This document shows positions 41,641 through 55,233 of a stretch of DNA of 64,000 nucleotides, piece by piece. Source of the stretch: Branchiostoma floridae (taxonomy: Eukaryota; Chordata; Leptocardii; Amphioxiformes; Branchiostomatidae); NCBI RefSeq assembly GCF_000003815.2, contig NC_049984.1:21922383-21986382 (forward strand), written 5' to 3'. Position 1 is the first letter of the stretch, and every line of letters starts with the position of its first letter. A program made the translations under genes and the position numbers. The notes below the pieces were generated by a model. That model did not search any database. It was not told the DNA's origin and saw only the letters and a list, made by a program, of their open reading frames with translations.

Positions 41641-44452
41641 GTTAAACAGTACAAACGCTAGAATAAAATAGCTTAAAACCATCCATATGGCCAACATGAA
41701 CCACATATTTTCCTTACATTTCCTAACTGTCCGTACTACTTTATGGCGGCACATGAGTACGTTCTGTCTGCGGTGGGAATTCGGTGGCGGCTGGATGAGG
41801 TCGTGCCAAGCAGGACGAGGCTTACATGGGGGTTTTCAAAATACCTTTCTTTAAATAAAACGAAAAACAACTGGTAAATCAAAGACTCAAGTTCAAGTTA
41901 AACAGATATATCTTTAGTTTGGTAAGTAAAAAAAAGACATGGAATTTGGGGTACATATGAACAAGATAAGGTTGCTTATAGATTTGCATTACAAGTTAAC
42001 AAGGCTTATGTTATAATAATACAAAATTAATAACAACATCCAAGCAAAATCATTTTACAGTCAGGCCGTGTTGAATTGATTATATGGATGACATCCCCAA
42101 TTTGTTATATGGATTCTTCCACGCCCGCACCAACTTTCGGCCGTTTCAAAAAAAAAAGAGACCCGTGTGGTAAATCGTACAAAGAAGCTGTAAAATGACC
42201 ACATATATGCCGTACATTGATAACTAATGTAATACAATGCCAAAGTAAATATGACGTCAAAGAACAACACGTTGATAAATAAAAATGGAAAATTAATTGT
42301 TGGTAGGGGTGAGTACAGAAATTCAGGTACAGGTCCGGATCAGGTCCAGACTATGAGGTACAGGTCCGGACCTGAAGTCTGGAGCTGTTTGTCTGTGAAC
42401 TTGTCAATTTTTCTACAAAGGAATCTGTTTGGTGTGGTATCGGTCTCTGGCATTCCAAAAGCCTACATCCATGTAATCAAGGCTTACAGCACATTATACG
42501 GTAAAAAATTCGGTACTAATGAATATAAACTCTACTCGACTTCGCTCTTGTTGTTTTCCTGGCCCGGTAAGCCCCCAAACGCCTGCCGATATAGTGTGTC
42601 AATTTTTCTAATCGACCATACCCATTCCGCAATTGTTTTTTTTTCAGATTTATTCTCTTTTGGGGACCAGACCATGAAGAAAAAAAGGGTGTTTTGTACT
42701 GGCACGATGAATCTTCTCCTTACTCCTAATTTTTAGTACGTATACCATACTTTGTCGTTTTAGTCCTATGTGCACTAATTAGATTTCATACTGAAGCCAC
42801 CTTTTATGGGCCAACTTTTTTTTTATTCCCGCGCTTGCATCAGTTTTGTGGTTTCCAGTTCTCAGAGGATGTCATCCATATAATCAAATCAACATGGCCT
42901 TATTGGCAAATTCGAAGGTCTTGCGGGTGGTTTGGATTTGGAGTAGTAGCATTTTTAAAAGATGTATACTACAAGAATAGATTTTGAAAAAAAAAAATAA
43001 TTTTCATCTATTTTTGGTCTAGCAACTTCTTGACTTTTAATAGATTTGTGTGCTTGAACACATCCACACAAAGTGAAAACAGTGGAAAACTACTACTTAA
43101 ACTAAGGAGGGGTGATAAAAATATGCATAGAGTGTTGCCAAAGACACTCCAATCTGGAGTCCTTTTCGGCTTGATCTTGGATTTCCAACGACGTCATAAT
43201 GTCCTTGGTCTTTCTAAACCAAATTGATCGTACGTACAACTCACTTATCCGGATATGCAAAGAAACAATAATTCTTGACCCATGGGTTTTACCATAGTAA
43301 AGAGTTTTTTTTTTTTTAATTTGTTTTTGTCGGGTGTCACTATGTATGCCCATTGGAGGCTTAAGTTGCAAAGGACAGAAAATTGAGCAGTGAACATACA
43401 TTGACGTCGGGCATGTCCGCATACAGAATAAAACACACGTACAGAAGCAAAAACGTTAATGACGTGTATTTAACAAGAAAGGCAAATCTTATTTGTTAGA
43501 ATACGAAACAAAACAATCTCAGATATAGATGTATGACAATTGACAAGTGATTAAAGTTATGCTACGTAATATTTGGACAATACAAAAAGTAGATTTTCCT
43601 GCCATTTCTGTACATAGTAAGCTAAGTCTACCCTTTAGCATTGAATATCAAGGCTCAGTGAGAGAAGTTGCAACATCAGTGCATCAAACAAACATGTCAG
43701 ATGATGTCTACAAACTGTGATCTTCCTACATGGACCTCCATGCTTCCTAGGGAAACACATCTGGCTTATCAGTGTCTTGTGTGCCTGACTGCACAGTGGG
43801 GTGTCTGATGACAGTTGCACCAGAGTTTTTGAAAAACGTATTATCTTTGCAAGATTTCTTGCAGTTTTGAAGGGAATGTGACCTCAGATTATTGATACCC
43901 TACAAAATAGACTAAGTGCATGATTATATACTATTCTGAAGTGAAAAAAAAATTGAGTGTTTGAAAAGAAGAAGATCTTCCCCTGTAGCCAGCTGGAGTG
44001 TGATAAACTCATTAGCCCACCCCCTAGGGTGCCTAGGAGGCCTGGAAGTTGTTACTTACAGCCAAGAGGGTCTAACTTGGGAGGACACAAAGATAATTAC
44101 CCAAAACTAATCTCTGGACTGTTTCTATTTCGGATATGTCTCGCAAATGAAAGGGGATATGAATTCGGGAACAACAAAAATTCGACAAAAAATTACAGTT
44201 CAACTCACAACGAAACAATCTCCGATTCGCAATCGACGTATATAGAAAATGTACTAACACATTTCTACGTATACACTACGCTACATAATTTGGATTACTA
44301 CAGTATGGATGTTACGTATCTTCCTATGCATAGTATATTATATGTTGCAAACTGAAAATCATATATCAACAAGATAACAATGATAACCATATAAAAGCAG
44401 AATATTACAAGCATCCCTCCCATATCTCAACGTGTACAATGGTGCTCATCGT
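41641..44452. other. Non-coding, dispersed repeats
   Basis: No gene. 42,320-42,390 has repeated GGTACAGGTCCGGA/CCTGA words. 42,805-42,850 (GGGCCAACTTTTTTTTTATT...GCGCTTGCATC) is related to 51,530-51,570. Homopolymer runs near 43,300. Confidence 0.35.
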
Positions 44453-44780
44453 TACCTTCATTAAAAATGCCTTTTGGTCTGTGTATCTGTGTGTCTATCT
44501 GTGTTTCCGGATATTTGTGGTCAATATAGCTCTAAAACCTCTGGATGCATTACGATGATATTTTGTATGTGGGAGAAGAAGAAGGTCAAGGTCGATCTTG
44601 AGCCGCCCCACCCCCCAGCCCCCTCCCCCGTATGTGACCCCGGTACTACAGCAGCGCTTCTGTTTTTTCTTCTTTTGACCTGGACATGCTATGGTTTTGA
44701 TTTTTTTCTGGCAGATAGCTTGTGATGTAAGAAAGAAGTTTGGGCCCCCAAGCAGCTTGGTCTGTAAATGCAGGGGCATT
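44453..44780 (+). mobile_element. Truncated relative of the 1.07-kb repeat
   Basis: Starts TTACCTTCATTAAAAATGCC, has GTGTATCTGTGTGTCTATCT, a 'TTTGGGCCCCCAAGC' block and ends 'AAATGCAGGGGCATTG'. These are in the same order as in 11,399-11,730. Its end lies two bases from the stop codon of the SLC22-like gene on the other strand. Confidence 0.6.
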
Positions 44781-44782
44781 GT

Positions 44783-44942
44783 TTACAGCTGTGTCACTTC
44801 CATGGCTGCCTTGTAACTTGTGTCACTGTCCAAGGAGCCGGCGCTACCCTCACGATCCTCCGGTGTTGTAACGAAGGCTTCCTTCTCCGTCTTATTTGTG
44901 CCCACAGTTGATTCGTTCGTGCTTGGAGGCATATTCTTTACT
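44783..44942 (-). CDS. SLC22 C-terminal cytosolic tail exon
   Basis: Acceptor CTTCCAG. Reads KVKNMPPSTNESTVGTNKTE, KEAFVTTPEDREGSAGSLDS, ending EVTQL and TAA (44,785-44,783). Ser/Thr/Glu-rich tail. The last three residues (T-Q-L) look like a class I PDZ ligand (S/T-x-hydrophobic), known for several SLC22 transporters; binding is inference. The 3'UTR runs directly into repeat DNA. Confidence 0.9.
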
Positions 44943-47900
44943 CTGGAAGAAGAAAATATTAAGTACAGTTATTATCGTACTTAGTAGTGTTAGGATCTGA
45001 ATCAACAGCCTCGTCCATTGACAAAGACCATTTTGTCCAGGATGTCACGCCGTGAAGTCACAAAGTCCCTATCACGTAGTCCAAAAACTTCAGGAATATT
45101 TGTTGATCGCCAGGAGGTCGACCTTTCATTGTTTTCATAATGAATTAAGAAAGAAAGAGAGTTTTAACTAATATTGATAACTGGACAAGAAAGAATTCTA
45201 AATATGATTATTGCACATCTTGCTTTCTATTAAGTATCTATAGTTCCAACTACATTCCAAGTAAAAACCATTTGGAATGAATTCAGACAATAAGAAGATA
45301 TATCAAGATTTGTGAACCTATGTTTGTAGCTTTCATCATTATGCACATGGAAAACATAGTTTCGTTGCATTGGAATGTACCAAAGTGCTGTATTTTCTAA
45401 TAGAAAATATTCTTACGGGAAATACAACTTAATGAGGTAACCATATGGTCCGAAAAATCACATTTAAAATTGTTTAATACCCATCAATCAATATATTTTC
45501 TTTATTAATTCATTCATTAAGGAGAAAATAATGGAATGTCAAGTAAGTCTGGAAGGAAGCCATAGTAAACGGAAGAGAAGCCTGATTGGAAGGCCCAACA
45601 ATGAGGGCAATGACTGTTCATCTGACCGCCAGCTATAAAACTGTAAAACTTCCATATAGTACAGTGTACTCACTTTCCGAAGTTCTCTCCTTCCTCCAGT
45701 GTGTCCGGCAGGCGAACCCCGAGCGTCTCCGGCAGCAGCATGGCGGCCAGGCCGGCCACCACAGACAGGGCGCCGAAGATGAGGTAGGGGACAGGGCCCC
45801 ACGCAGTGTCGGACAGTTGGACGAAGGGAGAAATGATGCCACCCACCCGAGCCCACATGGAAGAGGCCCCGATTCCAACATTTCTAGAAGCCAATTGCAA
45901 AAGTGAACGTCACCGGACATTTTGAATTTAAAGATGATTTACATATAAATTGGTATTTATGGTAATCTGGGATCCAGGTTCTTATTTATACTATGCCCAC
46001 GACTTGTTCGCCTGCATGTTAAAGCTTAACCACAGTGCCAAGGAATCCTAGCCCTGAGAGAGACTGGCGACAGGGTTATGTTTATTCTGAACAAAGTCAA
46101 ACTACAATTTCAACAAAAGAAATAAGACATACATTTTCGCCTGATCGACAATCTATTCGGAGGGTGCCATAGACTTTCTGCAACTCGGCGAGTCACGTGT
46201 TTTATCTACACAACGTGACGTAACAGAAACAGTGAGTTGTTCATGACAAAGACTGGAGTATATAAAAAATCCAATGTCTTTTGTTGAATGACTTCTTCTA
46301 ATACAGATTAACTTTAAGTTATAGTTACGTCTATATTGTAACAGAAATCATAATGGTAAGAACGTATATGAAATTTGACGAAATATCTAACCTGACAACT
46401 GTTGGGTACATCTCGACCGTCCAAATGTAGATGATGTTGAAGGCAGCTGTGATACCGAACTTGCCGATCATTGACGTTGTGATGGATAAGGCATTCAAAT
46501 CTGTGTAATCCAAATATATAAGTGTACCGGTAAGGAACTTACCGACTCCGTACACAAAGTTAATAGAATGAGCAACTAGTTCGAAATTACAGGATTCTTC
46601 AGCAAGAAGCATTGAATCAAAGTTCTTCAAGCATTCCTATTGCCGCACATAACACCCAACACAAGGGTTTAAAACATACCTGCACACAAATCAAATGTTT
46701 TTAATCGCAATCCTTTTCAATGTGCGTAGAAACCAATGCGTCAAACGATAAATCTATGGATGGATTTTATCTCATATCTAGAGGGGATGCTATAAAAGAA
46801 ACGGGCTTTACATTCAACATTAAGTTTCAAATACATTTGTAGCCTTAAAAAAACAGCTATATCAGACACCATTTGTCCAAAGTTAATCATCAAAATGTTG
46901 ACCTAGTATAATGATTACAATTTTGATTAGTTTTAAGCTGAGGATTTGTTGTTGTACGTACTCTGTGCGAGGAAAGGTGGCGCCAGGAATGGAGTGATGA
47001 TACAGGCAATCCCTCCAATCAGCATCAAGGACACATGTGGTTTGCGCCTAAAGGTGGCGATAGAAATGGTAATATATAACTTGATTGCAAGATCATGCCC
47101 GAAAGCTAGTTGCGGAATGAGACAGCAGTATACAGAATTGTATAATTTAAGAAATAATGGAAATGGAATATACGAATACTTTATACGGTAGATTGGAAGT
47201 GATTTGTATTCCAAATATGTTTATCTAAACTGTCTGGAGGGTTTGAATTCATTTTCAGTGAGAGTGAATGGTTTAATATTATCGTCGATAAGTGGGTTGT
47301 CCGACTTAAATTGTAAGATTGTTTTCTTGGTCGTTATGATGTAAAAAGCTTGTGATTTTTTTAAAATAGATTTCTATAATTTAAGAATGATTTGCTCTTT
47401 CAGGAAGGTGCTGTAAACATTGACAGATAAAATCTAGTTCATCTAGAACTATTTTCCTCATTCTCCTCCGCAGAGACATCCAACGGCGCCAGCAAACCGC
47501 CTCTTGTCTGTACTTTGCTATCTCAACCGTCACCATCAGTTCCTGATCGCCCTGCTTATAAATATTAATGACCTTACTCTTTTTTCATGCGAGGTCCCTT
47601 TTGAAAACTGGAAGGGCTATTTTCTGATTGGCTGAAAGTTGGCTTGTGGCGACGCCTACAGGTACTGCTGGCGACGGTTGAGAAAGCAGAGTACAGGCAA
47701 GAGGCGGTTTGCTGGTGCCGTTGGATGTGTCTGCGTAAGAGAAAGCTTTCCCTGTACTTTTGTGATTGAATCCTATAGTTACATAAAAAATTTTATTAAA
47801 AGAATAATAAAATGGCAAGCGACATATCACCTTCCAAAATACTCGATGGAGAATATGGAGATGATGTATGCCGGAATGTCCACAGCACCGCTGATGAAGA

Positions 47901-50900
47901 AGTTGAGATAGTCGTCTCCGGCAAGGGATGACGTGTTCAGCGCCAGACCATAAAACACCATCGTCACAACCAACCTACACAGAGAGAAACGTCCGTAAAA
48001 CACCATCGTCACAACCAATTTACACAGAGAGAAACGTAAGATTCACACAACATATCACAGTGTCAATGACGACAGCTAGTATATTCTACCTTAAACGTCT
48101 GACCGTTTCCAAAATCATTTTAGCGTACTAGTAACCTATTCACTGTATCGTTTGTAGAACCTTCTTTGTTCAACATCTAAAGGACCAAATTCCATCGTTT
48201 AATAATCATACATATTTTTATGAGAAATTATAATTTGCTAAGCTTTGATATTGATAACTCACCAGTTGAAGAAGACGATGAGGGACATTTTGGCCATGTT
48301 TGGAGTTCTCACCAGATCGATAGCACTGTAACGTTTCTCGTCAACGGGCTGAAAAGATGTCAAAAGAGTTTAAGATCTATCTCTTGATATCACAACTCCT
48401 GTTCATCAATCAGTGACTACTTTTTAATGGTAAACTGACGTACCTCCAAATTTTCGATGGCTATCAGTCCATCTTGATCACGGAGTGACTCAGTTCTCGC
48501 GAGACTTGCAGATCCACGAGAAGATCCACGCAAGTCTCGACCCAGTTATCGCAACTGTCGCGAGAAAGCACGTCACCGGAACGTACTGCGCCTGCGTGAA
48601 AAGTATAGACATGCTAAACCCCCGGTTTACTAAAGGGCCGCATTTAAGAAAGTACGTGCGTATATAAGGGTAAAACTCCGTGTACGTTTTACACGAAACC
48701 ATGTCTCTAACATATACTGTGCAACAAGCGGGATTTTAATGCAACGTTGACCAAACCAAGCCCCAAACTACCAGGGTTTCGCAGGCGCAAGTACGTTCCG
48801 GTACGTCTTTCGCGAGAACTGGTNNNNNNNNNNNNNNNNNNNNNNNNNNNNNNNNNNNNNNNNNNNNNNNNNNNNNNNNNNNNNNNNNNNNNNNNNNNNN
48901 NNNNNNNNNNNNNNNNNNNNNNNGCTGGATAGTTTCAACTCACACGGTACAGAACAGGATGTTGTGTTGTAATATGATAAAAGAAGAAACAAGACCACGC
49001 ATGTCGTATCCTTAATCCTTATTTTGTCTTAAAATCACAAAGCAAAGGAACATCACCCACCACCAGAAGAACAGCATGGCTATATTAGGAACCGAGACAA
49101 CAAGTTGCAGAGTGCGCCAGTCCCGGATTGCATGCGCGATGGCCGCCAGTGACATGTTTGCGGCGGAGAACGCTATCCCCAGTAACGTCCCAACCAGCGT
49201 TCTCTTGTCCGCTCCTACCAGTTCCATTGCTGAAATACATTTATTGATAAATTATTAATATAAATTTCAATGTGTTACATTTTAACGAATAATCAACTGC
49301 AGTATGGAAAAGAAACTGCAGCGAATGGGACCAAGATTGAATTACTTGATGTCTATGTGAAGGTACCGGTATAACAACCACCGGTCACAATATTTATTTT
49401 ATAAAGCTAGAACCTTGCATACAAATCAGTGGAGGCGTAAGTGTCACCTTCTTCAGAGTGAAACTTAAGATCGGAACAAGACTTACAACGTACCAATCAC
49501 AAACCCAGAAAGAGAGGCACCGAGGACTCCGCCTCCGACGATAAGTCGGAAGATGACGAAGGCAGCGTAGTTGGGCGCGAAAACCGTCGCTACACCAAAC
49601 ACGACTTGCACAAAGATGGTCAAGAACATGGTCTTCTTCCTGCCAATACTGTAGATGAATATGATAAAGGTAACGTGAGATAAACGTGGCTAGATAACCT
49701 TTCTAACCTGGGCACTGGGCTGTTTTATTATGAACGACTAATATCACGAGGTACAAAAAAATGTTCTTTTTTCCCTCCAAACACCAGTAGCGTTTTGTGG
49801 CACATTTGACCAATTGCTGACGTCACGTATCCATATGATCACCTGACATTACAATATCGCGAGATTACGCTCTGATTGGATAATATTGATCCTGAAGAAG
49901 GCCAAAGTGGACGTTGAAAATCCGATCCATGTACACCTTGGTTTTGGGGGATGTTGAGCATTGTAGTAGCATTTAATTTAGTTTCTACTAAAACTGTCTT
50001 TTTTTAGGCAGATAAAGAGAAGCGAACATTTCAACAATATAAGACGTCCATTTTCGCAATCGTTGTATTTACACAACAAATAGATAAATAAATGACGAAA
50101 CAAAAAAGCAAACAAACTACTCCACATATAACCACTCACATGTCCGAGAGCTGTCCGAAGCCGATAGAACCAATGAGAACGCCCAGCATGTACATGGCCT
50201 GTGCAAGGTTGTTCAGTGCCTGGTTTTCACACACGAGATCGAACTGAAGAAAAACAGACTAAGTGGTAATTTCTCTCCATTTTTGTTTGCATTGCATACC
50301 TGGTAAACTACACCAGGGACAAAGGCTTCCAGGTCTTACAAGAAAACGCGAAAAAAAGCAACAACAACTAGAGTTCGGCGACCTCATACATCCATGAATA
50401 TTTAGAGCTTTTGTTAATTTCATGCAAATGACTTAATATTAACATGATTTATGCATGGTGTTGTTCATCATTGAATAACGTACAGTACACATGTCAATTA
50501 AAATTCCCAATTCAGATCATTAATCATTAATTTGTTTTGCAATTTTTGCATAAATTATGCAAATAAGCTCCTCATTTGCATATCTGCATATGTTCCACCA
50601 ATTATAATCAACAAGTCTCACATTTATCAAAGTCCAGTTATTGCAAACAATGGAATTATACAATTTCCTAATTAATTATTCAAATTAAGTCCTCATTTGC
50701 ATAAAATACATATCATTATGAACATCTCTGCCCAAGCTACCTGCATACCTAAAATGCAGGTAATCCATCGTTCCTTTCTGCAGTTATCCTCTTTGGAGTG
50801 TATTGACAAAAACGCACCTGCAGTTCCACAATTAAATGATAGGGGACTGAAACTTGTCCCACTTTGTCATGATGCTAAAAGCTATCTACCACCCAAATGT

Positions 50901-53900
50901 CACGACCATATCATGTCCGGAACAAGAGATACATTGAAAAAACTGCTATGATAGAATATTCTCATTAATTATGCAAATGTACTACTATTTTGCATAATTG
51001 GTATCTTATCTTGTACAACATTGTCTAAGGTACCTACATACCAAAAATCATGACAATCCGTTGTTCCCTTCTTGAGTTATCCTCGTCAGAAGTTTTTGAC
51101 AAAAATGCCCCTGCTATCCCAAAACTAGACGCTAGGGGACCCAAACTTATGTCATTTCTTCCTGAGCACAAGAGCTATGTAATGCTAAAAAATCGTGACC
51201 ATAGCATGTTCAGAACACCGAGATAGCAAAACCGGAAATTGCGCTGCAGTACCAAGGGGAGCTGCTAGGGGGCCCAGAATCTAATCATTTCCAGCTTTCA
51301 CCACACCCCACCAACACACCAAGTATGAAACCAATCCACCCAGCCGTTTTTGAGTTATCTTGTTTACACACAGACACACACACAGACAAACGCAGGGTAA
51401 AACATAACCTCCATGACATTTCATGGAGGTAAAAATACAGAATGTGTGTTTGGTTTACATGCACCATGTACTCTGTCATTTGTAAAACCTCCCTGAATAC
51501 TTGTAAATCATCATGAAGGCAGCTTTTTTTTGGCCCAACTTTTTTATCGCAAGTTCGCATCAATTCGGAGTGGTCGGAGGTTTGAAAAAATGGATTCTGC
51601 GTTTCTATTGTTGCTTTATGGTTAGAGGCGAGGAAACAGTTGTTTGGCAGGTCATCAAGCTCTGTACACTGCCCCGTGATTGTCTTATCTTTTGGCTCAT
51701 AAATGTCTAGTTGTAAAGTCATCAACATATCTAGGCACGCTGGTTGAAGTATGTTTCAAAGGGCAGTATAAACATAACGAGGAATAATTTATGGTGACAA
51801 CGATGGCAGAGAATAAACCAAACGACCCCGTTTTTAAAAGTTGTTTTTTATAGGTGCATAGGAAAGTTCTTTTAACTGTGTCTATATTGGTGTCACACAT
51901 GTATGTCGACAAACAATGGTCCGTCATATTTGGATGCACCGTTGTTTCTTTTGTTCCGACTGTAACTAGCAATAAAACAATAGTAATCAAATCATTGACC
52001 TAGAGTCATTGATTTGTTGGCCAACCATGTTTACTGAGCCGGCCATTTGATTTATTACCGCAAGAAAAAAAAGTCAAGTGTCTCATGGACATCGTTTTCA
52101 AAACTATGTCAATGACGCTAGGACTGGAGAAAGCTTACGAAGTACAGGGGAAGCCGCTTAATTGCACGGCCTATTTGTCGGTGAATTTCGTGCAATTATC
52201 CAGCTGGTGCAATAATGCTAAGTTATCTAGCTGGACTGCACCGTTTTGGGATTCCGTGCAGTTAACAGAAGTGTGCGTCAATCCGCTGTGCAATTAACAG
52301 GCTTCTACTGTATAAAAACATACAGACCTTTTTGCACATAGCTCTCTTGTGCGCATGATGAATGGTTTATTTGACATAAAGGTCACATACAAAAACATCA
52401 CACTTGCAGTCCTAAGACTGAATTGCGGTGAACGTTTAACAATTATCGTCCGCACTACAACACGGTATAAAAGTGAGAAATTCTGTTGTTACAATAGAAT
52501 TAAAAACATAATAAAGTTTTTGAGGATTACTGAATGTTGAGAATTAGTACAGCAATTGAATTCAGGAAAGGGTATAATTTTCCAATGGCTAATGTACCAA
52601 TGAATAAATGATCAGTCAAGATTTTACAGAATACTTGAAGTGAATTACGCGACGTGTATTTCGCAAAACAATATAATGATACACACTAACCCCATACAGA
52701 ATCTACCTATTGTCGTGCAATAAAGTTCATAATTTTCATGTGTTCCTTACGCGTGTATAAAACGTGATTATTTCCTGCATAAAGGCGAGGCGGTATTCAC
52801 ATCAAGAAGGCAAATCGTAGATACAATATCAAAGAACACGTACACAAAAGCCGAGCTTTAATCTTATCGCCTCCGAAATTATTTTTGGAACCTAACTCTT
52901 GTTGGGCCATTATTAACACCTTATGTTGTATCCTGCCATAGGCTGAGATCACTTCACTCAACGAAAGAGTATTTGGGAAATTTTGTAGATACTGGAGACT
53001 ACTTAATGCATGCGGCACTAGTGTCGTAGTGAGCTTACTTCGTCCTGTACAGTGACGTAATGAGCATTTTTTACTTCTTAATATCATTATCTGTTAGAAA
53101 AGAACACCTCATTCTGGGGTTAAGGGCTCCGTTAAGGGCTTGTGAGACCGGCAATGAGCAAAACTCTACGATGAAATAGATTTTTTTGATATTGATCATG
53201 TCACCATGCCGACAAAAAACCGTCTTTTACGTTCTATAGTCTTGTCAATATTCTTGTATGGCTTAGAGTCATGGACACTGACGTCAGACATAGTAGAAGG
53301 AATCAACGCTCAAGAGATGAACTGTTACGGACGGTTACTAGGTGTCTACTGGACATCTCTCAATATAATGAATGAATGAAGACCTTTATTGTACATATAT
53401 ACCCACTGGGTTTAATACAGGTCGCAACATCACAACAACTGACAGATACATGAGATATGTACAACATCTACCAACACAAAAAAATCCTATTCTAGTAAGT
53501 GAATTCGACTTCTTCCCGCTTCTTTGTTATACTGAAAATACAGGAACAGATATATTGTTTACAATTTAAAGGTTTATCTAAATTCATTAGGAATATAAAT
53601 TTGTTTGTATCACTTAGGTGTATGAAGTAGGGAAACATAGGTTTAATCTGTCTATAAAGCTAAGTTCTCTATCTCGTTCTTTGATCTTCTATCGTATCTA
53701 GATTACAATATTGACATATGGGTTTTTCCAGCGGTGTGCGGTTATGTCTTACGGTTTCAATATGTAATTTGTGGCAGCTGATTCGTAATTTTGTGATGGC
53801 ATTCCTGTGCCGAATATTATCAATACTCAGATACTGTTCTTCATAACAGGTGGACTTGAACAGTCTGTAAGACCTCAATTTGTTTTTAGCCGATCCACCT

Positions 53901-55174
53901 TTGTTATCATTGTGTCGCTCTTTGAAGCAAGTTTGGAAGTAAATGTCTTTCAAACTCGGATTGATAGAATAATAATTTGAGACGTATTTGTGTTACGTGA
54001 TAAAGAACAATGCATATGGCATTTATAACCATAGCCGCATTCCTCCAGTGACTGGCGCTCTTCTGAAGCTCAACACTTGGCGCCAGCTTTATCTAAGTCT
54101 AGCTCAGACAAAGCAGGGCGTCTGACTGGAAACTGTCTGCTGGTGCTTTCTGGCGAAGTCTAAGTAGCATTTAGGGAAGCGTCCAACTGAATGGGGAACT
54201 CGGCTCTAGCGACGAGGCCACGTGTGGATTTAGGCACGTTTAGGGTTTGCTTACATAATTCAAAGTGAATTGATTGAATAGGATAGGATATGGACCTTTC
54301 AGCAGAACCCCAGATTTCCGATCCATAATAAAGAATCATGGGATTGACACAAGAGTCAAGCAGCTTGTTTTCGACAGACAGAAGCGCGTCGGCTTTTTCT
54401 TCAGAGCGGTCCATCGCAAATAAAGCTTTCAATCCCCTACTGTACAAATGTTTGTTGTTTGCCTTGAAAGTAGTCGCCGAGTTGACATCAATACTTAAAT
54501 AACAACGAGTTGTCACTATTCCAACAGGATTCTTCTTATACAAGAAAGACAATTGTTATGCAATTTGGGGAGTGGCGTTTGAAGTACCAATTTACTGGAT
54601 TTCAACATTTCGTTTAAGATCAAATCATTTTCACTCGATTTATTGTTCTTGAGGTTTGAAATGGTAATGTCTAGTTCTTTCAAAGTCATAGGAGAATCTA
54701 GAACAGACGGGTCTGTAGGGGAGTTAGACAAATTTAGTTGATCGGTTTCTGGAATGGTCAAGTCGTTTGTGCCATTATTAGAGAGTTTGTCTAGATTGCT
54801 AAAGTGTTCGAACCAATTCTCTTCTGAGATTTTGTTGGTTTTATTGCGTTTTTAGAGACATCAATCAACGCATCTCCACTCTGGCAGGACCACAGCCCAA
54901 CTTTTTGTCTATTTTGAAAAAAAGAAGGAGCTGTGGTGGTTCGGACACGTATTTAGAAGTGAAAGAACTGCGGTACATACAACTCCACGAGGAAAGGCGG
55001 AGGATAGGCGGTCGCTGGGGCTCACACCGCCGAACATGGATCAGTGATGTGAGGTAGTGTTGATAAAAGACGGCGTCCAAGCTGACCAGAGTGGCTGATG
55101 ACCGCCAGAGGTAGCGATAGAGAGGATTGTGGACCGACTGCCCCTGGTTTCTTATAACTATGAGACTGAGCGCG

Positions 55175-55233
<59 letters not shown>

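Noticed and set aside
43957-44355. 132-codon plus frame
   Set aside because: No domain, no splice signals, AT-rich codon use like non-coding flanks.
45539-45920. Long alternative frames over the TM11-TM12 exon
   Set aside because: Shadow frames of the SLC22 exon. Only one frame shows the LPETLG motif and matching splice phases.
48747-48998. Open frames running through the N tract
   Set aside because: They are created by translating 100 unknown bases and carry no information.
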